Shown here: piece by piece, positions 42,206 through 53,200 of the stretch
Layout: the number at the start of each line of letters is the position of its first letter
How positions within the stretch are numbered: the first letter of the stretch is position 1
Origin: Varanus komodoensis
Taxonomy: Eukaryota; Chordata; Lepidosauria; Squamata; Varanidae
DNA length: 64,000 bases
NCBI RefSeq assembly: GCF_004798865.1
Contig: NW_025336088.1
Coordinates: 1,092,864-1,156,863, forward strand
Direction of reading: 5' to 3'
The notes under the pieces: generated by a model
The model's database searches: none
What the model saw: only the letters and a program-made list of their open reading frames with translations
Told to the model about the DNA's origin: nothing
Program-made: the position numbers and the translations under genes

Positions 42206-42937
42206 CCACACCACACACAAGACTGACATGAATAACTAAGACACAACTGAAGGAAGAAAAGCAAGAACTGGATCCCCCCCTCCCCACCACCACCCAAAAA
42301 AAGGCATGGTGGAGAAAACTGCCTACTATAGTTCTTCACAAGAATACCTGCACATTTCTTTATCTTTTACACACACACAGGGACGGGGGTGGGGGTGAGA
42401 AATGCTAGGGTGTGCATAAACGACAAGACAAGGAAGTTTAAATTAATGATCAGGGAATAAATACACATGATAATCAAACATACTCATTTCCTGCCCATAA
42501 ATTCCTATTTACAAATGGGGTGTCCTTAAGAGACAGGTCATACTCTCATGCACAAGCCTTAGGTGGTTTCCTCACACAGCTGACTTGGGACATCATAAAA
42601 AAACAGCAAATTATTATTTAATTTATTAATAAATTTTAATTTGTCTACAATATTTAATGAACCCTCTTTGTCTAGGCAGATTCTGGTCAGGTGAACAATT
42701 AAAAAGCTAAAGCAGATTGAAAAAAAACAACAACCCAATACTGTATATTAAAAGAATAGTAAGTTTAAAATTGTCTGGTCAGCAGGACTTCTTAGAACAA
42801 TGCGTTCAATGGCTGCTGAATGCAGCATGTATGATGTCAGTGTTAGGATTTCCAGAAATTAGAACCCCAGAATAGAAACTGAAAGCATTTGAAATAAAGG
42901 GGAGAGCCACCTTTTTCTGCAAAGAACGGTCCAATTG

Positions 42938-43045
42938 TTGCAGTGCAGTCCTACTCATTAGTACACATACTTATCTGGGAATGTCTCATTGAATTTAATG
43001 GAGCTTCTCAAAAATATTGCACACAAATCTTACTGGATTGCATAG
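42938..43045. repeat. Palindromic repeat, copy 3
   Basis: GCAGTCCTACTCATTAGTAC, then CTTATCTGGGAATGTCTCAT, TGAATTTAATGGAGC and a closing ATCTTACTGGATTGCA. The ends GCAGTCCTA and TGGATTGCA are inverted, as is the core. Confidence 0.55.
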
Positions 43046-43959
43046 TGTGGGATCCCACAACTCAGACCACCTATGCACGTGTTCGCTGTGATCTTTGGTC
43101 ACATGGTTTAACTCCTTCACTCAAGGAATTCAGAGATAACAGCAGACTGACACATCTCGCTGCATAGACCGGGAATTCCCGGATTGACGCCTGGAGAAGC
43201 CATTTTGACATCCCCCCCCCCCCCCCCGAGCGGAAGGAAAAGAGACACCTGAAGACCAATGGAGAAATCAAGATTTGGCTGTTGTGATCGGGCACCAGCA
43301 CGTCCGCTCAGCCGCGTTCATGCTTTTTCCAACTCAGCGTCTCTGTAGTATCTCTGTCGATATATAGGCTTGAAAACTTTTAAAACATCATCTGACCAAA
43401 GCAGATGCATTATTTATTCCCATTCTGAAGGCTATGGGAACTTTCCCCGAGTTTGCACAGTAAAGCATCAGGGTAGGAGTTTTTGCAAGCTGTGGCAGTC
43501 TAATTTAGTTTAATAGACGCTGGGGGTCAGGCTACTATGGAGCAACCCTGGAATGTAGTCCACTGCTAATATGCAGGCTATCGTTTGATATTTGCAGCTA
43601 AAAATCCTCAGACAGAACACCCCTCAGATTGCGGCAAAGGTCCGTTTAAGTCAATTGCTCCCTCAACGCTCCCCCTCAATCACAGGCAGAGGACAGCTGC
43701 ATGCAGAAGCCTTGCGTTTGCAAGAAAACTTGAATGCAGAAATGTGGCATTTTAAAATGCTTAAATCCTTTGAAAATATAACAACCCGTATCGTGTGAAA
43801 TATCTGCCTTTTCCGCTACTTCTGAAACTACTCCTTCCCCCACCCCCTTGCTATACAATTCGATGTATTACTCCATCAATTTTTATGGGCAGCTCTTTCG
43901 TCTTCCTCACTGGGAGAAAAGACCGCTACCGAAACCGGAGCCTCTATTTTTTGACAGCA

Positions 43960-44154
43960 TGATGGGAGAACAGACCCGCCCTGCTCTCTCACTCGTCCGC
44001 AGGGAGCGCGCTTGGCGGGCCCTTCTGCTGCGCACGCGCGTGCCCTCTTTCAGGGAGCCTGTCAGAAGCTTCCGCGGCTGCCGGAAGAGGGGTTACGTCA
44101 GCGCTTCCGTGACCTCTCCTTCCGGGTCCGGTTGGTCCCGCCTCCTGGTTTTCC
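43960..44154 (+). promoter_or_regulatory. METTL2A: METTL2A promoter and 5'UTR (NRF1, ETS, CRE-like sites)
   Basis: This GC- and CpG-rich stretch directly precedes the METTL2A start codon. A perfect NRF1 consensus TGCGCACGCGC is at 44029-44039, ETS cores CCGGAAG at 44081-44087 and CTTCCGG at 44119-44125, and a CRE/ATF half-palindrome TTACGTCA at 44093-44100. There is no TATA box. This is the usual layout of a TATA-less housekeeping promoter; the transcription start is probably within the 60-120 bases before the ATG, which is inference. Confidence 0.7.
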
Positions 44155-44246
44155 ATGGCGGCGCTCAGCGACCAGGGAAAGAAAAGGAAACCGTTCGGGA
44201 CACGCTTTCTCACCGACCCGACTCGCCTTTTCCAGCACAACGCCTG
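44155..44246 (+). CDS. METTL2A: METTL2A exon 1
   Basis: A 92-nt coding part from ATG, ending TG before gtaagg; phase 2. It encodes [20 protein letters not shown] and [11 protein letters not shown]. The human protein has FGSRFLRDPARVFHHNAW at this place. The very N-terminus is short and basic and differs from human. Confidence 0.94.
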
Positions 44247-47200
44247 GTAAGGGAAAGGACGGGATTGTGGTGCGCCTTCTCCTAACAATCGTGCCCCGGG
44301 TCTTCTGCATTCCCTTTCCAGCCCGTTTCGGCTGCTCCGCAGTTTGATCCAGCCAGAGCAAACAGGCCCGTTCCCTTTCGTTCTCCACCAAACCCTGTTC
44401 TTCAAGTGGACCCCTGACTTCGAACGAATTAAGTCAGTACCATCAAATTAAGAAGGTGGCCTCCTGCCCCATGGAGTTTGCTGGCTAAAATTTGACAAAA
44501 GGGGAGTTGAATTCATTCATTTATTATTGCATTTATATACCACCCCAATAGCCTAGAGGGCTCTCTGGGTGGTTTACAAACATTAAAACCCCACCAATCC
44601 TGAACAAATTAGGTGTACCCGTGAAGTCGCGGTTCAGCGTTCTGCTTCAGTCTTTCGCGGGATTTTTCGCCGAGCGAATCCAAGCCGATCTCCTTGCGAG
44701 TAAGCCGGCACCTCTCCATGCGGCTGCTTACTCGCAAAGAGATCGTTTTCTCCGAGTTTGGACTCGCTCGGAGAAAACGATCTCTGCTTCGTCTGGGTGA
44801 TGAGGACGACTAAGGGCTTCCATCTAATGCTTCATGGAAGAGGTGGTGTATGAAGAGCATCTTGGAGGAAGGAAACACATGGGCATATGGAGACATCTTT
44901 TCATTAAGTGAGTTTAGTTTTAGCCACAATGCTACTTTGATTCACATTGTTGAACTGTTTGCTTTTGGTTCTACCTCTTGCTCTTCAATTGAGAAACTGC
45001 TACTTTTCTTTCCCTACCACATGCCCAAAGCCTGTGTGTTTTCATTTTAATTTTCCTAAAACAACACGGTTTGCTTGGGTATGATTATATAAGAGCAGTT
45101 TGTTTTTGGTACCTGTGTGCAAAACTGGCTCTGAACAAGTGGCTGTTGATATGTAGGATTCCCTAATCTTGATTAATATTGCTTCCCTTCTTGCAGGGAT
45201 AATGTGGAGTGGACTGAAGAGCAGGAAGCTGCTGCAGAAGCAAAGGTCCAAGAGAACAGTATACAGTTGATACCGCAAGATCAGCGAGGTATTCCAAGGT
45301 GTTCCAGTGTGCAACCTAGGCCCATCTCTCCTATCAGTGATAGCATTTGGGCCTCAGTCCAGAGAAAATTAGTTTTGATTTAGCCTCAGTGAAATGAAGC
45401 AAATTAGTGCCTGTCTTTCCTGGCTCCTACTCACAGTTTAGCCATTGCTCATATATATGAATTTGTATTAGGAACACAGAGTGCATGCTCCTGTTCTGAT
45501 TCATGTTCTTTGATATCTGAGTTAGTTATGATGTGATAATCAGTTTAAAGATGCATAATAATAGTCTTCATACATGGTGTACCATCCCAGAACTTGCAGA
45601 TAGATCTTTTGAAAGCACTCCTGCACTGGGAAAAAAATTAACCTAACGTTTCCATTGGCATGTTAGCTTTCAAGTATGAAATCCAGGTGATTCCCCTGGG
45701 TAAGGGCAGGCAATGATTTCCTGTGAAGAGTTGAAGGGATAGTAAATAAGAAATTTTAACTTTCCCTCCTTCAGTCATCAGATTTCTGGCAATAAGTTTC
45801 TGACAACCCCAGGAAACTGAGACTAAGCCTAATACACAGATGTTAGCTAAGTGCTTTTGTAGAGCCACCTGTATGTTCCAAACTTGTGATGATGGTAGCC
45901 TCATTTGTTTGCTGTGTTCATGCATAAAATGTGAAGAAGCTGATCTTAAAATCAAAAAAGATGCAAGGCTAAGGAGTGTTGAACCTTCCCTGGTGTCTCT
46001 GTTGCCCAAACATCTATATCCTCCAGTTTAGCTCTGGTATCAGAGGTGAGCTAATCAGAAAGTGAAGTACCTGGAATGATGCATTTACTTGAACTCCCTG
46101 GAAAGTAAAGAATTTGTCTCTCCACACCCACACACTTCTTGCAATGTTAAAATCAGACCTGTATCCTGTTTATATGTAAGTCAGGCTAGCACACAATGGA
46201 GGAGGTAATTTCAAACAGGATGTTGCCAAAAGAGGAAAGATTCAGAGCAGGGGCAGGACAAGAAGTCAAATAGGAATAGGTAACCATTTGCAGGGGCAGC
46301 ATATTCAGTTAAGAAAGCCATGAGTTCTAAGTTTAAGTTATACTGTTCTAACTGCTACATTCTATTTGTGGCTGATGAGACCACTCTCTTGCAAAGACGT
46401 TGGAGCTGACTTTAGTTCACTTGTATGCCATCACCATCTTTCCAGATGCTTATGAGAAAAATGCCAACAAGTACTGGAACGACTTCTACAAAACCCACGA
46501 AAATGGTTTTTTCAAAGACCGACACTGGCTTTTCACTGAATTTCCTGAACTGGCTTCAAAACAGTGTGACAGTCAGGTTGGCATACTTGTCCCTGAGGAT
46601 GCTGTAGGAAACACCAAAAACTCAGGACTTCATTCGGTGGAGACTGGGGTGTCAGAGCATGTGGACTCTGGAACAAACAGCTGTAACAGCATTCACCAGT
46701 TGCATATATCAGATGAAATGGCATTACAGAAGCTGGAGGAACAAAAGCTAAGAGATGGTGACTTCCCAGGCTCATCTGCTACCTACCGAATACTAGAGGT
46801 ACAGCACGGTAAATCAGAACCTAAGGACCACCATGCAGTGGCCAACCAGATGTCTCCAGGGACATTTACAGGCACAGTGTGATGGTGAAGTTCATCCTGT
46901 GTTACTTTGCACCTGATAGTTATTGGAAAGATACTAATTGTGAACATAAATGTTGTGCATCTGTGCTTTCATGGTTAGTAACCTCCAGTGGAGCTAATGA
47001 CCATACAATGCTTCTTTGAATCTAATTATGTTAGACAGTATACATTTCCTAAACATGCATCATATCAAGCAAAGTTTCTCCTCATGTGTCATGTTGCCTT
47101 TCAGTTAGATACACTGATGAATATTGCATTTTGAGATGTGATCATTTCAATATGAGCAAAGAAAAGCTACAGGATTTGCAAACTGGCTGCCACTGGGCCA

Positions 47201-50200
47201 AACATAGTCTCTGGGGGATACTGTGTGATTGCCACCGCCTCCCTGAAAAGGCAGCTAGCATGCACAGAAAGAGCACTGAGTTCCCATGGAACTTGAGAGT
47301 GCTGTGGGCCCCTTGTCTGCCACATTTGTCTTTTTTTAGGGCTGCCATCTTATAAAAAGCTAGTTGCTGACTAAGAAGATGATATATTTGGTCTGGCAAT
47401 AAAGGGGGACTTAAAAGGAGATTCTATTTGTAGGAAGCTGTTGTGAAACAAGCATATACAATATGAATTCTTTCAAGGGGGTAACCATATTAGTTTAACA
47501 AAATGAGCAAAAAGTCTTTTGGGCACTTAAAATAAACACATCTGTTATGAGAATTTCTTATTTTCTTAGCTGCGAATATTAACTGCTTGTTTGCTTTGTT
47601 GACAGGTGGGGTGTGGTGCAGGAAACACAGTTTTCCCCATTCTCCAGACTAACAAGTAAGACGGATTGCAATTGTGAGTTTACAAATAAATAACATGGAT
47701 TTTGTTTGCTTTTCGCTTTTGTTTGGTGTGAGAAATAGATTGTAAGCCTATATATGTTTGCTCAGAAGTCCCATTAAACTTAATGCGGCTTATTCCTAGG
47801 TAAACATGTATAGGATTGCAGCCTTGGTATCAAGTATGGTCCTGATTTATGTTGCTTACAGTGGGAGTCCAGTAAACTGAACTTATCTGAATCTTCCACC
47901 ATGGCAAAAATGTTCTGCCTATATCTCAGTCTATTCCCCATTTTGCATGGGCAGACATTTGGAAATCACTAAGATGCATGGTGAAGTGGTACAGTCCTGT
48001 GCCAGCTGATTTTCTTTTCCTGAAATATTGGTATTTTTAAAAATGCATAGTTTTTACTTGTCCTTATTACAGCTCTGTGAATTAAGGTGAGCACAAGCTA
48101 TGGGAACTACTCAAGGGACAGCTGTGAGCTTCCACCATAATCAATTGTATTTCCCAATTTATACTTGCAACAACCAGTAGACTCCAAAGAGTCTCTGCTG
48201 TGTTTCTGGTCACCAGATTTTATGACTGTTTGATTTCAGTTCTGCCTGATTTGCCTCTGCTGCCATCCAGTCAAGGGGACAGTATCTGGAAATCAAAAGT
48301 TGTTATTCCTGCTTGAAGTGTGATTTGTTGCTGTGAAGTCGCAGCTTGTCTTGTCATCATCCAGTTCTGTTACCATTTTTACACGTGGCCTTTCTCTCTT
48401 TGTTATCCTGCTTGCTCTTAAAATTCTGCTATAGCTATTTATCATTCTAAATTGGTTGATAGCTGATGGTACTGTGTGAACACAATACTGGCCTAACTGG
48501 ACTCTTGGCTTGATCCAGCATGACTTCTCCGTTGTTCTTGGGTCCCTTACCATTCTTCTCTGGTTCATTTCAGTGATCCAGGCTTATTTGTATATTGCTG
48601 TGACTTCTCAACTACAGCAATAGAGCTTGTCCAGGTAAGAAACCCAAACCATTCAGAGGCTGTCTAAGCTTCTTGGCTAGAAAATGTAAAATACCATTGT
48701 GTCCTTGAAAGTATGAAGCACTTAACACATTTCTGTTGCCAATGTCAAGAGGTGTGAAATTCTACCCTAACATCCCACTGCCACCATAAAAACTTAGTAC
48801 AGAACTTTGGCTTTACAACTGGAGTGGTGAAACCATTGGCTAAAATTGAGTCTAAAGCATTGGTCCACACAATAGATAATTATGAAGTAAGCCATCAGTC
48901 ATGCAAAGGAGGAAAATTTACTTACTTCCTAGAGGCTCCTCCCCTCTGTCTGTCTTCTCTGTAGGTCCTGCCAGGTAGGAGTCTGGACTTGTGGCCCATC
49001 ATGAGCTTGGCATTGGCAGCATCCAATGCTGAGCATTGGCCCTCTAATGAGAGGGGATGAATTTCCTGCCTCAGGTGCAATATGAAAACAAAAGCAATAG
49101 GCAATGTTTCCCTTCACTTAAGGTCACTATACATGTGGGCTTTCTGCAGTTTCTTACATAGAATTGATTTCTGTGAGGCAATTGATTTCTGTGAGGCATC
49201 CCTTATTTTAAGCAGAAGTATTCCTAGTGCTCTGCTGCAGAAATTTGGGTCAAGGTGGGTCCAATGAGCGATAGTTTTGGACATAGATCAAACCACTATT
49301 CAGCCATGAAGCTGACTGGGGGAGATTGGCAAGTATCAATCTCTTTGGCTTAATCCAGTCCACAGGATTGTGGTGAGGGTGAAATAAAAAACTACTGTAA
49401 GAAGGATAATTGTGTGAACCTGCAGGCTCATCCAGAATATGATACATCTCGCTGCTTTGCCTTCGTTCATGACCTGTGTGAGACTCAGATGCCGTTTCCA
49501 ATACCGGATGAGACTCTTGATGTGGTGGTTCTCATCTTTGTCCTTTCAGCCATTCTTCCGGAAAAGTATGTAACCTTTAGTTGGGTGTGTTTGCCTAACA
49601 TAGACAGCAGTGTGCCCAGGGAGATAGAGACTGATGCAAAATTGCATTTTCATGACAGACAAGGAACGACAGCAGATCAAGAGGATTTGTGAAAGCAAGG
49701 GCTGTCTATTATGAAAGTGGGCAGTAGAAATGATTGTGAGCCATATTTTTTCTTGGCTTCATCTAGTTATACTGAGCTACTGGCATACCTCAATAGCTGC
49801 TGTTTGTTTTCTTTCTCAATCTTTTCCTCAGAATGCAGGGTATTATCATCAGACTTAGCCAGCTTTTAAAGCCTGGTGGAATTATTTTGTTACGAGATTA
49901 TGGACGTTATGATCTAGCCCAGCTCCGCTTTAAGCAAGGTATGGTAGGGATGGGGCGATGACGCACTTCCTCTGCATTTCAGTTATTTTTCTTGCAAGAA
50001 GCTTCTAGCCTTCAACTGGGAAATTGGACACCAAGAGAGATTTTAGAAGGCACTGGAGTGAAGGGTCTCTGTCTCCTCTGTGACCAAAAGGACAAAAGCT
50101 GCTGAATGTATGTATGTGTGCATATGGAAGTGAATGATACAAAATGTTTTTCTGCATCTTTTGGGGCCATGCAAAGGACTTGTTTTTATATGGGATAAAC

Positions 50201-53200
50201 ACCAGTATTGATTTTTTGCCCAAGCAGTGGAAGGAGGAGATAACCAGGTCAGATTGTTTTCAGATATTTTGTGAGGAGTACATTTTAGTACAATAGAAAG
50301 TGCACAACTGAGTTCCAGATGGTGACAAGGAACAAGAAAACAAATACTATTGGAGGGTTGTTTAATAGCATGTTGTATGCAACTTGCTTCTGTATGTCAC
50401 GGAAAGAAAAAGGGAGATAAAGATGACTGAAAAGGAGACAGTGGAAAAACCTGTATTTTCCGGTTCAGTTGGAAGAAAGGAAGTGCTTGTGGGGCAGTGG
50501 AATAGGGGAGTAAACTGCTGGGTTTGTCAGATTACCTCAGCCAGAGAGACCAGCCTCTGCATATATTCTGCCAAGTTTCTTGACCTGTTTCAAGCTTGGA
50601 AACACTTGAGCACTTGCTGAATTGCACCCCATCCTCCCCAGCTGCATGCCTATTAACGAAAGGAAAACACGCAAACCCATCTTGTTGCAGCCTTATGACT
50701 GTGAATTGGTGATCAATACCACTCCCTTTTGGGAGAAGCAGCCGTTTGAAGAAGCTGAACAGTACTCAGAATTCTCATTCCTCTCTTCCAGGTCAGTGTT
50801 TGGCTGATAACTTCTATGTGAGAGGAGATGGCACCAGAGTTTATTTCTTTACACAAGGTAATGGATTTCCAGCTCCAACCACAGGCTGTCGAGGCTTAGA
50901 TTCTGCTTGCCAACAAGAGGCAACTGTTTGGAAAACTGAAACTTCTTGGAACAGAGGAAGTTACCTCATACCGAGTCAAACCATTGGTCCAGCTAGCCCA
51001 GGACTGTTGAAAATCACTGGCAGCGGCTGTAGCTCTCCAGGGATTCAGGCAGGGCTTTTCCAGGCTTACCTGGAGATGACCTGAGACCTTCTGTATGCAC
51101 AGCAGATGCTCTGTGACTGAGCCAGGGACATAGGAGGGCAGTGGGTAGGAAGTGATACTTTATTAAAAGTGACTGTTGATTGCAGGGAAAAAACAGGTAG
51201 ATAATCTGTTTCAAACCATTTCTGATATCGCTTTTATATACACGTGGAGCTGTGGTGTGCTTCCTCCTGCCATGAGAAATGCTATTTTTTGTCATTCAAG
51301 AAGAACAAAATCCTAAAGGCAGGATAACAAAAATATCCAAATCTCAGAAAGAAGATGGTAAGTAAGGAAGCACAAATATTTTAATTTGAGTTAGATGCAG
51401 GCAACCTTTTTGGGCTGTCGGCACATTTGTCAATTAAGGACCACCTGGGCACCTCCACAAAATATAGCTCACTTGAGTGGCATGGCCAAAAGGCTGAGTA
51501 CAAGGAAAAAGTGGGATTTGAGTCCTAAAACACTAAACAGAACAAGAGAAACTTATTTCGGAGCAGTCCCAGCTGCCAGTTAGAAAATGTGATAAAGTGG
51601 GATGGGTAGGAATCTTCAGTAGGCATGAAGAAAGGTATCTGGGGGTACATTGGTATTGGTGAGCACTGTATTGCTTAGCCATGATTTAAATACTGGTTTA
51701 CAGATTCAAATATTACAGTTGGAAAAACAATTTGGCTATTGGAAAACTGCTGCAGGCTGGCATGTTCCATGGCTTTGTAAACATAGTTTGCATCTATGCA
51801 TACTTCGGTTACTGCTAACCATTGCTTTCCCCCAAACCAGTGCATGCACTTATTCTTTGTTTTTATTAACATTTTATGAGGGGATACACTCATAAAGGAG
51901 CCCTAGTTGTTTCTGTTTTGCTGTCTTGCTCTAAGATCTCGCATTTTACTTCACCATTGGCACACTGGTTGGGTTTGCACGACATGACAACCCATCGTGG
52001 GTGATAATCCAAAGTGGTTTGTCCTGTTGCATGAACCCAGAGCAATTCCTGCAGGGAGGCTTGCTTGAGAGCAACAAGCCACTCTGATAACCCATGGCTT
52101 TTTGCACTCATATTGAGTTGCCAAATAGCAAAACCCCCTTACTGCTCTTACCAGTCTTGCCTGGACACCCACCAGTGCCAGCTGCCCCCAGATGCCCAAT
52201 CAACTCTTGGTGTTAGCTAGCCTGAGCTTGCTGTCCTCCCTTCTGGAGTTGTGAACTGTTTCAGCTTGCTGCAGCTTTTTTACACTTCCCCCTCTTCACT
52301 TTGGACATCATGAAGTCATGCTTGACAGATGGTTATTACAATTTGTTTTGATAATCCGTTCAGAGTCCCCAAATGGCACCTTGGTTGGGCTTTTTGGGGT
52401 TGCCAAGATAATTTTTAATTTGGGAGTGATCCCCTAATGTGTACAAGTATTTGCGCACATTATTTTAAAAGATTTTCCAGTCTTTTGCAAGTTCTGCAAG
52501 TTGCAGAAGTCTGAAAATGGGCAGCTTGGACAATCTCCAGGGAAGAACCTGCTGTCAGCATGCAGTAGGTGTGAACCAAGAAGTTCCCAGTAGTCTTTCC
52601 CACTTTCATTTGCTTTGACAGCTGTCAAAAAGTGAGCTGTCAAACCAAACACAAATGATCATTGCTTGTGAAAAGGGGATGGTAGGATTTACATCCCCTT
52701 TGTACCCTTCCTTTTCTATTTTAACTACACTGCCTTAAGAGTTCTCTTACTTTTCCATTTGTTCTTGAGATTCTAGGTGCTCAGGAACATGGAAAAGCCA
52801 CTCCTTTTAAAGGAAGCTGTTAGTTTTGGCAATTCTCTGCTGAAATGCCAGTTCCTTTAATGGGGTGGGGTTTGGCAAAAATCCACCTTTTTTAATGAAT
52901 ATGTTCCTATAAACAATCCATTGAGATCCCTGTTGAAAAGCTTTTTTAAAAGAACCAGACTTTTAACAACTAAGGTTCAATTTAGATGCCAGGAAGTACT
53001 TCCTGACAGTTCGGACCCCGAGGGTGTGGAATGGGCTTCCATGGAAGGTGGTTAAAGCCCCATTGGTGAGGTTGTTCAAAGATAGGCTAGATATGCACAT
53101 GGTGGGCATGTCATGAGCAGAGCTGGCTGAAGCCGGGGGTCAGACTAGATGGCCCGAGAGACCCCTTCTGACTTGCTCTGTTTCTTTGTCTTAGGACAGT

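Larger units (their letters stand above)
38170..43959. other. EFCAB3-METTL2A intergenic region
   Basis: It holds the EFCAB3 3'UTR, CR1 (38840), the decayed DIRS piece, two LTRs and palindromic copy 3 (42938). 42206-42937 and 43046-43959 show only short homopolymers (C run at 43214-43229) and no gene. Confidence 0.6.
45289..48573. other. METTL2A: METTL2A introns 2 to 4
   Basis: Apart from exons 3 and 4, only palindromic repeat copy 4 (47738-47825) and a short retroposon-like phrase near 48480-48545 (CTTGATCCAGCATG) were seen. Confidence 0.6.
48635..50791. other. METTL2A: METTL2A introns 5 to 7
   Basis: Apart from exons 6 and 7, the only structure noted is the 18-bp tandem duplication at 49163-49198. 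Confidence 0.6.

Noticed and set aside
43848-44405. Open frames of 138-145 residues on both strands over the METTL2A start
   Set aside because: They are out-of-frame readings of a CpG-rich promoter; the METTL2A frame at 44155 with its donor explains the coding signal.
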